In this document: positions 48,293 to 59,013 of the stretch, in pieces
How the letters are laid out: each line of letters opens with the position of its first letter
Position numbering within the stretch: position 1 is the stretch's first letter
Source of the DNA: Rhizobium sp. CC-YZS058
Lineage (GTDB): Bacteria > Pseudomonadota > Alphaproteobacteria > Rhizobiales > Rhizobiaceae
Direction: 5' to 3'
DNA length: 64,000 nucleotides
Assembly: GCF_034720595.1 (NCBI RefSeq)
Contig: NZ_JAYESJ010000001.1
Coordinates: 3,436,001-3,500,000, forward strand
Notes under the pieces: model-generated
Databases searched by the model: none
Seen by the model: only the letters and a program-made list of their open reading frames with translations
What the model was told of the DNA's origin: nothing
Position numbers and translations under genes: made by a program

Positions 48293-51070
48293 TCACGTGC
48301 GGGTCAGTTCGCCCTTCAGGGCGTAGAGCGCATCGAGCGCCTCGCGCGGGGTCATGTCGTCGAGGTTGAGCGCCGTCAGCCGCGCCTCCACCGCCGAGGG
48401 TTTCGCACGCGAGGCCTCTTCCCGCCGGAGCGCCACCTGGAACAGCGGCAGGTCGTCGATCAGCTGGCTCGCCGGGTTCTTGCGGTCGGCATCTTCGAGC
48501 TTGGCAAGGACATCGCGCGCCCGTGCCACCACTGCTGCCGGAAGTCCCGCCAGCCGCGCGACCTGGATGCCGTAGGACCGATCGGCCGCGCCCGGGCCGA
48601 CCTCGTGGAGGAACACGACCTCGCCATCCCACTCCTTCACCCGCATGGTGACGTTGGAAAGCCGGGCGAGCTTTTCCGAAAGCACCGTCAGCTCGTGGAA
48701 ATGGGTGGCGAACAGGCCGCGGCAGCGATTGGCCTCGTGCAGGTGCTCGACCGCCGCCCAGGCGATCGACAGGCCATCGAAGGTGGCCGTTCCGCGGCCG
48801 ATCTCGTCGAGAATGACCAGTGATCGGTCGGTCGCCTGGTTGAGGATCGCCGCCGTTTCCACCATTTCCACCATGAAGGTGGAACGCCCGCGCGCGAGAT
48901 CGTCGGAGGCGCCGACGCGGGAGAACAGCCGGTCGACCGTGCCGATATGAGCGGCGGTGGCCGGCACATAGGATCCCATCTGCGCCATGATGGCGATCAG
49001 CGCGTTCTGCCGCAGGAAGGTGGATTTACCGCCCATGTTCGGGCCGGTCAGCAGCCAGAGCGCGCCGTCCCCGGTCTCGCTCGTCGGCGAAAGATCGCAG
49101 CCATTGGCCACGAAGGCCGCCGCGGCCTGGCGCCGGAGCGCCTGCTCGACCACCGGGTGACGCCCGCCCTCGATTCGAAACATCTTGGAACGGTCGACCA
49201 TCGGCCGGCGGTAATCCTGCTCTTCGGCGAGAACGGCTAGCCCGGCCGCGACATCGAGCACGGCAAGCGCCGCCGCCGCCGCCTTGATCGCTTGCGCCGC
49301 TTCGACCACCTGCGCGGTCAAGGCCTCGAAGGCGGCATGTTCGATCGCCAGCGCCCGGTCGGCGGCATTGGCGATCTTGGTTTCAAGCGCGGCCAGTTCC
49401 GTCGTCGTGAAGCGCATGGCGTTCGCCATGGTCTGGCGGTGGATGAAGCGGGCCTTCGCCTCGCCCTCCGTCAAGGGCCCGGCATTGCCCGCTGTGACCT
49501 CGATGAAATAGCCGAGCACATTGTTATATTTGATCTTCAGCGCCTTGAGGCCGGTCTCCTCGGCATAGCGCGCCTGGAGCGAGGCGATGACCCGGCGCGA
49601 CTGATCGCGCAGCGCCCGCATCTCGTCCAGTTCGCCATCCGCGCCGTCGCGCAGGAAATTGCCGTCACGCTTCAACAGCGGCAGGTCGTCGGCAAGCATC
49701 TGCGCCAGCCGTGTCGCAAGATCCGCCGGCAGGCCGGCAAGCGCCGCCTTCGCCTCCAGCAATTCCTCCGACAGGTCGGCATCGTCCAGACAATGCGCGA
49801 TCTCGGCGGCCGCGCCCGTGCCGGCCAGGATCGCGCCGAGATCGCGCGGGCCGCCGCGGCCGAGCGAAAGGCGGGAGAGCGCGCGCGGCATGTCCGGCAC
49901 GCGCTTCAAGGCGCTGCGGAGATCGGCGCAGAGCGTCGGATCCTCGAGAATGGCGGCGACCGAATCGAGCCGGCGGCGGATCGCCTCCGGATCGGTCAGC
50001 GGCGACATCAGCCGTTCGGCGAGCAGCCGGGCGCCGCCGCCGGTCACGGTCCGGTCGAGCGCCTTGAGCAGCGCGCCGTCGCGGCTGCCGGAGAGCGTCT
50101 TGACCAGTTCGAGATTGGCGCGCGTCGCCGGATCGATGAACAGCGTCGCGGCCGTGTTCTCGCGCTCGGGGATGTTGAGCGGGGGGCGCTCGGCAATCTG
50201 GGTCTTCTCGACATAGCCGACGGCGGCCGAGGCAGCCGCCAGCTCGGCGCGGGAAAACTGGCCGAAGCCATCCAGCGACTGAACGCTGTAATAGCGGGCC
50301 AGGCGATTCTCCGCCGTCGCGCTATCGAACAGCACGGCCGGCTGCGGCGTGGCGATGCGGCCGATCACGTCCAGAACCGGGCGAAGCGCGGGATCGTGGA
50401 AGAGCGTATCGGCGAGGATCAGTTCGCGCGGCTCGATGCGGAGAATATCGGCCAGCAGCCGCGTCTCGTTCGTTTCCGCCAGGCGGAAGATGCCGGTGGA
50501 AATATCGATCCAGGCGAGCGCCAGGCTCGCCTCGCCACCGCCCCGCACGCGGGCCAGCGCCATCAGATAATTGCTTTCGGAGGCAACGAGCAGCTTGTCT
50601 TCGGTGATGGTGCCTGGGGTGACGAGACGCACCACGTCGCGCCGGACGACCGATTTCGAGCCGCGTTTCTTGGCCTCGGCCGGATCCTCGATCTGCTCGC
50701 AGACGGCAACGCGATAGCCGAGCGCGATCAGCTTCTGCAGATAGTCGTCGGCGGCATGGATCGGCACGCCGCACATCGGAATGTCTTGGCCCAGATGCTG
50801 GCCGCGCTTGGTGAGCACGATGCCGAGCGCGCGCGACGCCTCCATCGCGTCCTCGAAGAACAGCTCGTAGAAATCGCCCATGCGGTAGAAGAGCAGCGAG
50901 CCGGGATTGGCCGCCTTGATCTCGATATATTGCTCCATCATCGGCGTGGCCTTGAGCACCACGGCCGCCGCCGGCGCTTCTGGAGCCGAGGCATCGGGAC
51001 CGGGCGCTGCCGGCACGGCCTCGTCCATCGCCCCTTCGCCCGAAGATGATCGATCGCTCACGAATGCCAT
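48293..51070 (-). CDS. mutS: DNA mismatch repair protein MutS
   Basis: 925 aa with the chosen start. The mismatch-contact Phe-x-Glu motif lies in [14 protein letters not shown]. Connector, lever and clamp domains follow, then the ATPase with Walker [16 protein letters not shown](F)[11 protein letters not shown] and [18 protein letters not shown], and the HTH end [15 protein letters not shown]. An Ala/Pro-rich lead-in precedes [10 protein letters not shown]. The frame is open up to 51136, and ATG 51028 is also possible, so the exact start is uncertain. glnD follows after 239 bp with no gene between. Confidence 0.95.
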   Translation of the reverse strand: MAFVSDRSSSGEGAMDEAVPAAPGPDASAPEAPAAAVVLKATPMMEQYIEIKAANPGSLLFYRMGDFYELFFEDAMEASRALGIVLTKRGQHLGQDIPMCGVPIHAADDYLQKLIALGYRVAVCEQIEDPAEAKKRGSKSVVRRDVVRLVTPGTITEDKLLVASESNYLMALARVRGGGEASLALAWIDISTGIFRLAETNETRLLADILRIEPRELILADTLFHDPALRPVLDVIGRIATPQPAVLFDSATAENRLARYYSVQSLDGFGQFSRAELAAASAAVGYVEKTQIAERPPLNIPERENTAATLFIDPATRANLELVKTLSGSRDGALLKALDRTVTGGGARLLAERLMSPLTDPEAIRRRLDSVAAILEDPTLCADLRSALKRVPDMPRALSRLSLGRGGPRDLGAILAGTGAAAEIAHCLDDADLSEELLEAKAALAGLPADLATRLAQMLADDLPLLKRDGNFLRDGADGELDEMRALRDQSRRVIASLQARYAEETGLKALKIKYNNVLGYFIEVTAGNAGPLTEGEAKARFIHRQTMANAMRFTTTELAALETKIANAADRALAIEHAAFEALTAQVVEAAQAIKAAAAALAVLDVAAGLAVLAEEQDYRRPMVDRSKMFRIEGGRHPVVEQALRRQAAAAFVANGCDLSPTSETGDGALWLLTGPNMGGKSTFLRQNALIAIMAQMGSYVPATAAHIGTVDRLFSRVGASDDLARGRSTFMVEMVETAAILNQATDRSLVILDEIGRGTATFDGLSIAWAAVEHLHEANRCRGLFATHFHELTVLSEKLARLSNVTMRVKEWDGEVVFLHEVGPGAADRSYGIQVARLAGLPAAVVARARDVLAKLEDADRKNPASQLIDDLPLFQVALRREEASRAKPSAVEARLTALNLDDMTPREALDALYALKGELTRT

Positions 51071-51208
51071 TCCCGACCCCAAAAAGCCCGACCCCGACGA
51101 AGCCAGGCCCCAAAAACAAGGTGGCAGACTAGCCATCCCCGGCTATAGAAGGCAACGGGAATAGAGGGAGGCGAGGGGGCCACCCACAGAAGCTTGGGAG
51201 GAAGCGGC

Positions 51209-53494
51209 ATGGCGGACGAACGCAAGGCACGGCGCAGCGGCACGGCGGTGACGGATCAGGAGGCGCTGCAATTTCACGCCGAGGGCCGGCCGGGAAAGCT
51301 GGAAATCACGCCCACCAAGCCGATGGCAACCCAGCGCGACCTGTCGCTCGCCTATTCGCCGGGCGTGGCCGTTCCGGTCAAGGCGATCGCCGCCGATCCC
51401 GCGACGGCCTATGATTACACGACGCGCGGCAACATGGTCGCCGTGATCTCCAACGGCACGGCCATCCTCGGCCTCGGCAATCTCGGCGCGCTCGCCTCCA
51501 AGCCGGTCATGGAGGGCAAGTCGGTGCTCTTCAAGCGCTTCGCCGATGTCGATTCGATCGACCTTGAAGTCGACACCGAGGATGCGGAGACCTTCATCAA
51601 CTGCGTGCGCTATCTCGGCCCCTCCTTCGGCGGCATCAACCTCGAAGACATCAAGGCGCCGGAATGCTTCATCGTCGAGCAGAAGCTGCGCGAAATCATG
51701 GACATTCCGGTCTTCCACGACGACCAGCACGGCACGGCCATCATCGCCACAGCGGGCCTGATCAATGCGCTGGAGCTGACGGGGCGGGATCTCAAGACGG
51801 CACGGCTCGTCTGCAATGGCGCGGGTGCGGCGGCAATCGCCTGCGTCGAGCTGATCAAGTCGCTCGGCTTCAATCCCGACAACATCATCATGTGCGACAC
51901 CAAGGGCGTGATCTACCAGGGCCGCACCGAGGGCATGAACCAGTGGAAGTCCGCCCACGCCGCCCGCACGACGGCACGCACGCTGGAAGAAGCGATGGAG
52001 GGTGCCGACATCGTCTTCGGCCTGTCGCAGAAGGGCGCATTTTCCGAAAGCATGATCCGCTCCATGGCGCCACGGCCGATCATCTTCGCCATGGCCAATC
52101 CGGATCCGGAGATCACGCCGGAAGAGGTGGCGGCGATCCGCGACGATGCGATCATGGCGACCGGGCGGTCCGACTATCCGAACCAGGTCAACAACGTTCT
52201 CTGCTTCCCCTATATGTTCCGCGGCGCGCTGGATGTGCGGGCGACGACCATCAACGAAGACATGAAGATCGCCGCGGCGCGCGCGCTGGCCGATCTTGCC
52301 AAGGAGGACGTGCCGGATGACGTGGCGGCCGCCTATCAGGGCAACCGCCCGCGTTTCGGGCCGCAATACATCATCCCCGTCCCCTTCGATCCGCGGCTGA
52401 TCTCCTCCATTCCCGTGGCAGTCGCGAAGGCGGCGATCGACAGCGGCGTCGCCCGCAAGCCGATCGCCGATCTCGCCGGCTATGCCCGCCAGCTCTCCGC
52501 AAGGCGCGATCCGATCGCCTCGACGCTGACCCGCATCTTCGAGCGGGTGCGCCGCAATCCGAAGACGATCGTCTTTGCCGAAGGCGAAGAGGTGCAGATG
52601 ATGCGCTCGGCGGTCGCCTATGCCACGCAACAGCTCGGCACCGCCCTGCTGCTCGGCCGGGAAGACCGGATGCGCGAGACGGCGGAGCGCGAGGGCATCG
52701 ACCTCAACCGCCCGGGCATCCAGCTCGTCAATGCCCGCATCTCGCAGCGCACCGGCGCCTATGTTGATTATCTCTATGCCCGTCTTCAGCGCAAAGGCTT
52801 CCTGTTCCGCGATGCGCAGCGGCTGATCAACCACGACCGCAACCATTTTGCCGCCTGCATGGTGGCGCTCGGCGATGCCGACGGCATGGTGACGGGCATC
52901 ACCCGCAATTACTCGACCGCGCTCGAGGATGTGCGCCGCTGCATCGACCCCAAGCCCGGCCATCGGGTGATCGGCGTATCGCTGGCACTTTGCCGCGGGC
53001 GCAACGTGCTGGTCGCCGACACCGCCGTCCACGACATGCCGACGGCGGAGGAGCTGGCCGATATCGCCGAGGAAGCCGCAGGCCTCGCCCGCCGGCTCGG
53101 CTATGTGCCGCGCGTCGCCATGCTTGCCTATTCCACCTTCGGCCATCCCTCGGGCGAGCGTTCGGAGCGGGTGCGCGAGGCGGTGGACATTCTGGAGCGC
53201 CGCCGCGTTGATTTCGAATTCGACGGCGAGATGGGCGCGGATGTGGCGCTGAACCCGCAGCTGATGGAGCAATATCCTTTCTGCCGCCTGTCCGGCCCTG
53301 CCAACGTGCTGGTCATGCCGGCCTTCCACTCGGCCTCGATCTCGACCAAGATGCTGCAGGAACTGGGCGGCTCCACCGTGATCGGCCCGCTGCTCGTCGG
53401 TCTCGACAAGGCGGTGCAGATCGTGCCGATGGGCGCTCGCGATTCCGACATCGTCAACATGGCAGCGCTCGCCGCCCACAATGCCGGCCGCTAA
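51209..53494 (+). CDS. tme: Malic enzyme with phosphotransacetylase-like C-terminal domain
   Basis: 761 aa. The N-terminal malic enzyme half shows [33 protein letters not shown] and the Rossmann region [16 protein letters not shown]. The C-terminal half (from about residue 440) is a PTA-like domain ([37 protein letters not shown]), regulatory in these enzymes. It decarboxylates malate to pyruvate. Position next to mutS and glnD matches the NADP-dependent Tme of Sinorhizobium, rather than the NAD enzyme Dme needed for symbiotic nitrogen fixation. GGGAGGAAG precedes ATG 51209. Confidence 0.92.
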   Translation: MADERKARRSGTAVTDQEALQFHAEGRPGKLEITPTKPMATQRDLSLAYSPGVAVPVKAIAADPATAYDYTTRGNMVAVISNGTAILGLGNLGALASKPVMEGKSVLFKRFADVDSIDLEVDTEDAETFINCVRYLGPSFGGINLEDIKAPECFIVEQKLREIMDIPVFHDDQHGTAIIATAGLINALELTGRDLKTARLVCNGAGAAAIACVELIKSLGFNPDNIIMCDTKGVIYQGRTEGMNQWKSAHAARTTARTLEEAMEGADIVFGLSQKGAFSESMIRSMAPRPIIFAMANPDPEITPEEVAAIRDDAIMATGRSDYPNQVNNVLCFPYMFRGALDVRATTINEDMKIAAARALADLAKEDVPDDVAAAYQGNRPRFGPQYIIPVPFDPRLISSIPVAVAKAAIDSGVARKPIADLAGYARQLSARRDPIASTLTRIFERVRRNPKTIVFAEGEEVQMMRSAVAYATQQLGTALLLGREDRMRETAEREGIDLNRPGIQLVNARISQRTGAYVDYLYARLQRKGFLFRDAQRLINHDRNHFAACMVALGDADGMVTGITRNYSTALEDVRRCIDPKPGHRVIGVSLALCRGRNVLVADTAVHDMPTAEELADIAEEAAGLARRLGYVPRVAMLAYSTFGHPSGERSERVREAVDILERRRVDFEFDGEMGADVALNPQLMEQYPFCRLSGPANVLVMPAFHSASISTKMLQELGGSTVIGPLLVGLDKAVQIVPMGARDSDIVNMAALAAHNAGR

Positions 53495-53502
53495 GGCTTG
53501 AG

Positions 53503-53535
53503 TGCGGATCGGCCGGGTCTCCCGGTCGTTCCGCA
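53503..53535. terminator. Bidirectional hairpin between tme and the FAD oxidase gene
   Basis: TGCGGA/TCCGCA outer arms and CCGGG/CCCGG inner arms around TCT form an interrupted stem between two convergent stop codons that are 48 bp apart. It probably serves both genes. Confidence 0.6.
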
Positions 53536-53542
53536 GCCCGTC

Positions 53543-54817
53543 TCAGGCGAAAAGCTGGCGCAGATGGTCGTTGAGGAAGATGCCGCCGGGATCCAGTCTT
53601 TCGCGCAGCGCCTTGAAATCTCCCGCGCGCGGATAGAGCGCCGTCACGTCCTCGCCGGTCAGGAAATGCAGCTTGCCCCAGTGCGGGCGCGAGCCGAACT
53701 GGCGCAAAATATCGTCCACGTCTCTCAGATAGTCCCAATAATCGGTGCCCGGCTCGCCTGACACCGAAAGCGTGATCGAATCCTGCTCGAAAAAGGGGCT
53801 GATCCAGCCGGGGTCGCCGGCGGTGAAACGGTATTCGATCGGGTAGATGCAGGTCGGGTGCTTGCTCAGCATCAGCGCGCGCACCTGCCGGCAGGCCTCC
53901 TTGCCGTAGCGCACCGGCACGGCATATTCGAGCTCGTGGAAGTTCGGCACGTACTCGATCGGGTATATCTCAGAAGAATAGGCGATCTTCTCGAAACCGC
54001 GTTCCATGGGCGGCTGATCGGTGATGTCGATCACCTTCATCTCGCAGACATCGTGCAGTTGCTCGGTGGTCGAGACGGAGGCCGTGTCCGGCAGGCAATA
54101 GCAGTGCCGGCTTTCCGGCACCGGGCACCAGAAGAAGCCGAAATGGCGGTGGCTGGCGGCCAGCGCATCATGCTGCTCCATGCACTCCTCGAAGGTGCAG
54201 CGCCAGAGCTTCTTATGGAGATTGTAGCTCTCCATGACCTGCAGCGTGATCTCGGAGATGACACCCAGCATGCCGACGGAGACCCGCGCGGCGTTGAGGA
54301 GGTCCGTGTCTCGCTCATCGACCACGAGAATACTGCCATCCGGCTGGACGAGCCGCATGCCGACGATCTGCGAGGCCATGTTGCCGAGCGTCGCGCCCGT
54401 GCCATGGGTTCCGGTGGTGAGCGCACCGGCGAGTGCCTGGCTGTCGATGTCGCCCTGGTTGATCAGCGAGAGGCCGTTCTCCTTCAGGATCTTGCCGAGC
54501 GTGTTGATCGTCGTGCCGGCCGAGACGGAGACGCGCTTGCGTTCGCGGTCGATGGCAGTGACGCCCTGCATGTCGGAGAGCGTCAGGTGCAGACCGCTCG
54601 TCAGCGCGACGGGGGTGAAGGAGTGGCCGGAGCCGGCGCAGCGAACGCCGAGTCCCTCCCCCGCCGCCTGCGCCACCATCTCCGCCAGATGCGCCTCGCT
54701 GGTGGGCGCGCCGCGCCGACGCACGATACAGGACTGATTGCCCACCCAATTGCGCCAATGCCCACCGGCGGACATGCCTGCCATGATGTCCGATGCCTTG
54801 CCGATCCCGCTGTCCAT
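53543..54817 (-). CDS. FAD-linked sugar lactone/alditol oxidase (ALO family)
   Basis: 424 aa. The N-terminal FAD-binding PCMH domain shows RCAGSGHSFTPVALT, where the His could bind FAD covalently as in gulonolactone oxidases, and TGTHGTGATLGNMASQIVG. The C-terminal ALO domain ends with SRPHWGKLHFL, the conserved HxGK active-site motif, and DPGGIFLNDHLRQLF. Likely substrates are aldonolactones or alditols; oxygen use or dehydrogenase activity is not resolved. ATG 54817 has AGGGAGA upstream. It lies 35 bp after the SDR gene, probably in one operon. Confidence 0.88.
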   Translation of the reverse strand: MDSGIGKASDIMAGMSAGGHWRNWVGNQSCIVRRRGAPTSEAHLAEMVAQAAGEGLGVRCAGSGHSFTPVALTSGLHLTLSDMQGVTAIDRERKRVSVSAGTTINTLGKILKENGLSLINQGDIDSQALAGALTTGTHGTGATLGNMASQIVGMRLVQPDGSILVVDERDTDLLNAARVSVGMLGVISEITLQVMESYNLHKKLWRCTFEECMEQHDALAASHRHFGFFWCPVPESRHCYCLPDTASVSTTEQLHDVCEMKVIDITDQPPMERGFEKIAYSSEIYPIEYVPNFHELEYAVPVRYGKEACRQVRALMLSKHPTCIYPIEYRFTAGDPGWISPFFEQDSITLSVSGEPGTDYWDYLRDVDDILRQFGSRPHWGKLHFLTGEDVTALYPRAGDFKALRERLDPGGIFLNDHLRQLFA

Positions 54818-54852
54818 GGTGCTCTCCCTCAGGCTCACACAGGCCGCGCCGC

Positions 54853-55620
54853 TCAGACGGCGGTGAAGCCGTTATCGACGAAAAGATGGGTGCCGTTGAT
54901 GAAGCTCGCCTCATCGCTGGCGAGGAACAAGGCCGCCTGCGCAACCTCGATCGGCTCGCACATGCGGCCCTGCTGGGCAGCGATCGCCGCATCGGAAACA
55001 TCGACGCCATATTTGGCGAGCCCCACCAGCTCGCGTTTGCCGTGGTCGGTGGCGATGAAGCCCGGGCAGACGGCATTGGAGCGGATGCCGCGATCGCGGA
55101 ACTCGACGGCGATGGCGCGTGCGAACATGTGGCAGGCGCCCTTGGTCGTGTCATAGAGCACCTCCATCGGCGTTGCCGCCACGGCGGAGATGGAGGAGGT
55201 GGACACGATGCTGCCGCCGCCGGCCGCAATCATGCCCGGAAGAACCGCCTTGGTCATCAGGAACATGGAGCGGACGTTGACGGCCATCAGCCGGTCCCAC
55301 TCCGCTTCCTCGACCTCGAGGAAGGGCCCTACGGCCAGAATGCCGGCATGATTGAAGAGAACGGTGATCGGCCCGAAGGCCGCTTCCACCGCCTGGACCG
55401 CAGCCGTGACCTCAGCGGAGACCGAGACATCGGCAGGCGCGAAGATCGCCTCGCCGCCGGCGGCGCGAATGCGCTCGGCAAGGGCGGCACCTTGGCTCGT
55501 CGGCAGGTCGACGATGCCGACCCGCGCGCCTTCTTTCGCGAAGAGGTCGGAGGCAGCCAGCCCGCATCCGCCCGCGCCTCCGCTGATCAACGCCACCTTG
55601 CCCGCCAGCCTGCCTGCCAT
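54853..55620 (-). CDS. Short-chain dehydrogenase/reductase
   Basis: 255 aa classical SDR. The cofactor loop is SGGAGGCGLA, where the usual TGxxxGxG begins with Ser. NHAG follows at about residue 90, then catalytic Ser in STSSISAVAA, and YDTTKGA gives the Tyr-x3-Lys pair. The Asp near VGIVDLP favours NAD(H). Coupled to an ALO-type oxidase, it may belong to a sugar or polyol oxidation route. The substrate is unknown. Confidence 0.9.
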   Translation of the reverse strand: MAGRLAGKVALISGGAGGCGLAASDLFAKEGARVGIVDLPTSQGAALAERIRAAGGEAIFAPADVSVSAEVTAAVQAVEAAFGPITVLFNHAGILAVGPFLEVEEAEWDRLMAVNVRSMFLMTKAVLPGMIAAGGGSIVSTSSISAVAATPMEVLYDTTKGACHMFARAIAVEFRDRGIRSNAVCPGFIATDHGKRELVGLAKYGVDVSDAAIAAQQGRMCEPIEVAQAALFLASDEASFINGTHLFVDNGFTAV

Positions 55621-55701
55621 GCCCTGCCCCCACCGTTCTGGTTTGAAGGCAGTATCGGAGAGAAGCGGGCCGCTGTCGATATGGCAGCGGGACGAGTTTG
55701 A

Positions 55702-56166
55702 TCAGGCGGCGTTGGAGGTCTGGTCGTCGCTCAGGAAGGCATAGATGGCGGTGGCGGAATCGGTGCCGCGCAGGCGGGCGACCATTTCGGAATCCCGCAG
55801 CACGCGGGCAATGCGCGACAGCGCCTTGAGATGATCCGCACCGGCCCCTTCCGGCGCCAGCAGCAGGAAGGCGAGATCGACCGGCTGGTCGTCCAGCGCT
55901 TCGAAATCGACCGGGGATTCCAGACGCGCGAAGATGCCGACGATCTGCTCGATACCCGGCAGCTTGCCATGGGGAATGGCGATCCCATTGCCGACGCCGG
56001 TCGAGCCCAGGCGTTCGCGCTGCAGGATGACGTCGAAAATTTCACGCTCGGGCAGGCCCGTGATCTTTGCCGCCTTGGCCGAGAGCTCCTGAAGCAGCTG
56101 CTTCTTGGTCTGGACCCGGAGAGCGGGAAGGATCGCATCCTGTTGCAGGAGACCTGCCAATGCCAT
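55702..56166 (-). CDS. ptsN: Nitrogen-regulatory PTS enzyme IIA (PtsN)
   Basis: 154 aa. The phospho-acceptor His lies in GNGIAIPHGKLPG, the PTS EIIA type 2 motif. PtsN receives phosphate through the EINtr-NPr chain and controls potassium transport, carbon/nitrogen balance and polymer storage in alphaproteobacteria. It follows rpoN and hpf on the same strand, the usual order, with two hairpin structures in the 152-bp gap after hpf. Confidence 0.94.
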   Translation of the reverse strand: MALAGLLQQDAILPALRVQTKKQLLQELSAKAAKITGLPEREIFDVILQRERLGSTGVGNGIAIPHGKLPGIEQIVGIFARLESPVDFEALDDQPVDLAFLLLAPEGAGADHLKALSRIARVLRDSEMVARLRGTDSATAIYAFLSDDQTSNAA

Positions 56167-56192
56167 GTCGTAGTCCCTCGTTTGTGAGGTTG

Positions 56193-56217
56193 GCGCCGGC
56201 GGCCCTGCCGCCGGCGC
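56193..56217 (-). terminator. Strong hairpin between hpf and ptsN
   Basis: GCGCCGGCGGC-CCT-GCCGCCGGCGC: an 11-bp perfect stem just upstream of ptsN. A second, looser stem (CCGATC/GATCGG and GGGCG/CGCCC) lies at about 56228-56277. Without a U-run these probably modulate the ptsN message level rather than fully end transcription. Confidence 0.55.
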
Positions 56218-56318
56218 GCGATCCTCTTCGACCGATCCGGCCGGGCGGCTTGTCCGCTCGCCCGTCCCGATCGGGTTCTGCGCAGCCTGCCTTTTCGGCC
56301 TTTTTGCTGCGCGCCTGA

Positions 56319-56891
56319 TCAGCCTTTCATGTTGGCTGCGTCGATCCAGCCAATATTGCCGTCCGTGCGGCGGTAGACGATGTTGAGATCGTCCTTGCCC
56401 GGGCTCTTGAACATGAGAACCGGGTCGTCGGTCATGTCGAGCGCCATCACCGCATTGGCCACCGACATGGTGCGGATCTGCTTGGATGTTTCCGCCACGA
56501 TGGTGGGGGCGAAATCTTCCGGCAGTTCCTCGTCCTCGTCGGGAATGGAGTCCATGACGGTGTAGGCCAGCTCGAAGCTGCCGTGGCCATTGCCCGTGTG
56601 GTGATCCTTGAGCTTCCGCTTGTAGCGCCGGATGCGCTTGGCGATGCGTTCGGACGCAGCGTCGAAGGCAGCCTGCGGGTCGTTGGCCTGACCATTGGCC
56701 TGCAGGGTTGCGCCCGAGTCCAGATGAACCTTGCAGTCCGCGCTGAACCGCGCCCCGGATTTTTCCACTGTGACCTGGCTCGAATAACCTCCGTCGAAAT
56801 ATTTCGTCACGGCCTGGGAGATCTGGTCCTCGATGCGAAGGCGAAAGCTTTCACCGATTTCCATATGTTTTCCGGACACACGCACACTCAT
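56319..56891 (-). CDS. hpf: Long-form ribosome hibernation promoting factor
   Basis: 190 aa. The N-terminal S30AE domain (VSGKHMEIGESFRLRIEDQISQAV, then CKVHLDSGATLQANGQANDPQAAFDAASERIAKRIRRYKRKL) binds the ribosome. A linker leads to the C-terminal dimerisation domain (KTKEIRT-like SKQIRTMSVANAVMALDMTDDPVLMFKS and IGWIDAANMKG). The long form pairs 70S ribosomes into 100S dimers in stationary phase or stress. AGAGGA precedes the ATG, and it has its own likely promoter. Confidence 0.94.
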   Translation of the reverse strand: MSVRVSGKHMEIGESFRLRIEDQISQAVTKYFDGGYSSQVTVEKSGARFSADCKVHLDSGATLQANGQANDPQAAFDAASERIAKRIRRYKRKLKDHHTGNGHGSFELAYTVMDSIPDEDEELPEDFAPTIVAETSKQIRTMSVANAVMALDMTDDPVLMFKSPGKDDLNIVYRRTDGNIGWIDAANMKG

Positions 56892-56924
56892 GGAGTTTCC
56901 TCTCTTTCATGATTTGCGAGCGTC

Positions 56925-56953
56925 AGTCTATTCCAACCGCTTGCGACCTCCAA
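56925..56953 (-). promoter_or_regulatory. Probable hpf promoter
   Basis: On the minus strand TTGGAG (56953-56948), 17 bases, then TAGACT (56930-56925), placing the transcript start near 56918 and leaving a leader of about 27 nt. A second candidate, TTGACT-N17-TAATGG, lies further upstream just after rpoN. Confidence 0.55.
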
Positions 56954-57113
56954 GTGATTCAGCGAGGCGGGCGGTGAATGTGGCGTGATCTGGGCAGGTT
57001 TGGCAAAGCCCGCCTTTCCCGCCGCATCAATCTGGGGCGGGCCATTACGACAGGGCGCCCGGCAAGTCAACCAGCAGGCGGCAGACCGGGCAAGACGGCA
57101 AAATCATGGCGTG

Positions 57114-58649
57114 TCAGGCCAAGGCCTTGGCCATGGCCCGCTTTTCCCGCCGCCGCTGCACCGAGGAGGGAATGTTCATCGCCTCGCGATATTTCGCGAC
57201 CGTGCGGCGCGCAAGCTCGATGCCGCTCGACTTCAGCACATCGACGATATCGTCGTCGGAGAGCACCGCCTCCGGGCTCTCGAGCACGATCATGCTGCGA
57301 ATGCGGTGACGCACCGCCTCGGCGGAATGCGCATCGCCGCCTTCGGCCGAATTGATCGAGACCGTGAAGAAATATTTGAGTTCGAACACGCCGCGCGGCG
57401 TCAGAATGTACTTGTTCGAGGTGACCCGGCTCACCGTCGACTCATGCATCTTGATCGCGTCGGCGATGGTCTTGAGGTTGAGCGGCCGCAGATGGTCGAC
57501 CCCGTGCAGGAAGAAGGCATCCTGCTGGCGCACGATCTCGGTTGCCACCTTCATGATGGTCTTTGCCCGCTGGTCAAGGCTGCGGGTCAGCCAATTGGCG
57601 TTCTGCAGGCATTCGGAGAGGAAGGCCTGGTCATGGCTGTTCTTCGGCGCGTGGCGCGAAACGGTGGCGTAGTAGACCTGGTTGACCAGGACACGCGGCA
57701 GGGTTTCCGGGTTGAGCTCCACCGCCCATGTGCCGTCCGGCGCGGCGCGCACGATAATATCCGGCACGATCGCCTCGCAAGGCGCGCTTTCGAAACAGGT
57801 ACCGGGCTTGGGGTCGAGCGTGCGGATTTCGGCCAGCATGTCGATGAGGTCCTCCTCATCGACGCCGCACAGCTTCTTCAGGCTTTGAAAGTCCCGGCGC
57901 GCCAGCAGATCGAGATGATCGACCAACGCCGCCATGGCCGGATCGAGCCGGTTGCGCAAGCGCAGCTGAATGGCAAGGCACTCGCTCAAGGAACGGGCAA
58001 AAACGCCCGGCGGATCGAAACGCTGCACCGTGGACAGCACGGCCTCGACATCGGCAAGCCCGCAGCCCAGACGGGCCGCAATGTCCGCCAGATCGGCATG
58101 GAGATAGCCGGCCTCGTCCAGCTGGTCGATGAGGTGCTGGGCGATCAGCCGGTCGCGCGCGCTGGAAAAGCTGAAGGGAACCTGTTCGGTCAAGGTCTCG
58201 CGCAGGGTCTGCCGGCTGGCGACGAAATCCTCCAGATCGAACCCATCGCCAATATCGGCATCGCCGCCGCCCGGCATCGACTTCCACTGGCTGAGCAGTT
58301 CCGGCGCATCGGCGCGCTGCGGCGCCGTATCATCCGGAAAGACATTGGCAAAGCTTTCGTCGAGAACCTCGCTCATCCGCTCCGCGCTGCCGGTGGTTGT
58401 CCCTTCATAAAGGTCGGCGCCGTCGAAACCAGCGGGCGCCTGCCCCTCCTCGCGCTCGAGGCGGGACGCATCGACCGGCGCGTCGCTATCCGACAGAAAT
58501 TCGAGCAGCGGATTCTTCTCCACCTCCTGCTCGATGAACTGTGTCAGTTCGACATGGGTCATTTGCAGCAGCTGGATGGACTGCATCAGCTGCGGGGTCA
58601 TTGCCAGGGTTTGGTTCTGGCGCAGGAACAGGCTGGCCGACAATGCCAT
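57114..58649 (-). CDS. rpoN: RNA polymerase sigma-54 factor
   Basis: 511 aa. The Gln/Leu-rich activator-interacting region I is at the N-terminus (LFLRQNQTLAMTPQLMQSIQLLQM), followed by an acidic region II, the core-binding domain, and DNA-binding parts with the HTH and RpoN box ARRTVAKYREAMNIPSSVQRR. It directs transcription of nitrogen, C4-dicarboxylate and, in symbionts, nif genes from -24/-12 promoters with enhancer proteins. It lies in the lptB-rpoN-hpf-ptsN order. Confidence 0.96.
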   Translation of the reverse strand: MALSASLFLRQNQTLAMTPQLMQSIQLLQMTHVELTQFIEQEVEKNPLLEFLSDSDAPVDASRLEREEGQAPAGFDGADLYEGTTTGSAERMSEVLDESFANVFPDDTAPQRADAPELLSQWKSMPGGGDADIGDGFDLEDFVASRQTLRETLTEQVPFSFSSARDRLIAQHLIDQLDEAGYLHADLADIAARLGCGLADVEAVLSTVQRFDPPGVFARSLSECLAIQLRLRNRLDPAMAALVDHLDLLARRDFQSLKKLCGVDEEDLIDMLAEIRTLDPKPGTCFESAPCEAIVPDIIVRAAPDGTWAVELNPETLPRVLVNQVYYATVSRHAPKNSHDQAFLSECLQNANWLTRSLDQRAKTIMKVATEIVRQQDAFFLHGVDHLRPLNLKTIADAIKMHESTVSRVTSNKYILTPRGVFELKYFFTVSINSAEGGDAHSAEAVRHRIRSMIVLESPEAVLSDDDIVDVLKSSGIELARRTVAKYREAMNIPSSVQRRREKRAMAKALA

Positions 58650-59013
58650 AGGAACGCGGAACTCCCTGAACTGTCCGCCCGGCGCACGCTTTTTCTGGAG
58701 AAATCAGCCGATTGCGGAACTGGCCCAAAAATTGCTTAGAAAAGAGATTTGGTCAAGCGTGAGATGAGGATTTCAACCGGCGCTGTCTCTGCCGCGTCAT
58801 GCCATGAGCAAACAGACCGGTTGGCGGTGCCTCATGGAACGCGCCACATTCGTCACGACGCACGCACAGCGCATGGACGCGGCGACCCGTGACCCGATCT
58901 TGCGAACGGCTTCTTAAGCACGTCTGCATAAGCCAAACGTCGCGCAAACATCGACGCTCGTCAAGAGCCGCGAAATGCGCGCGCGCATTTTGGCAACACC
59001 GCGATGGTTGCCC
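58650..59013. other. 364-bp spacer between lptB and rpoN
   Basis: No gene on either strand looks real; short frames lack coding character and ribosome binding sites. It must carry the rpoN promoter. The best candidate, CTTGAC near 58759 on the minus strand, lacks a good -10 at normal spacing. Confidence 0.5.

Noticed and set aside
58650..58770. Sigma-54 (-24/-12) promoter before rpoN
   Set aside because: A GG...GC pattern (GGGCCAGTTCCGC) is present but the spacing is nine rather than ten bases between the invariant pairs.
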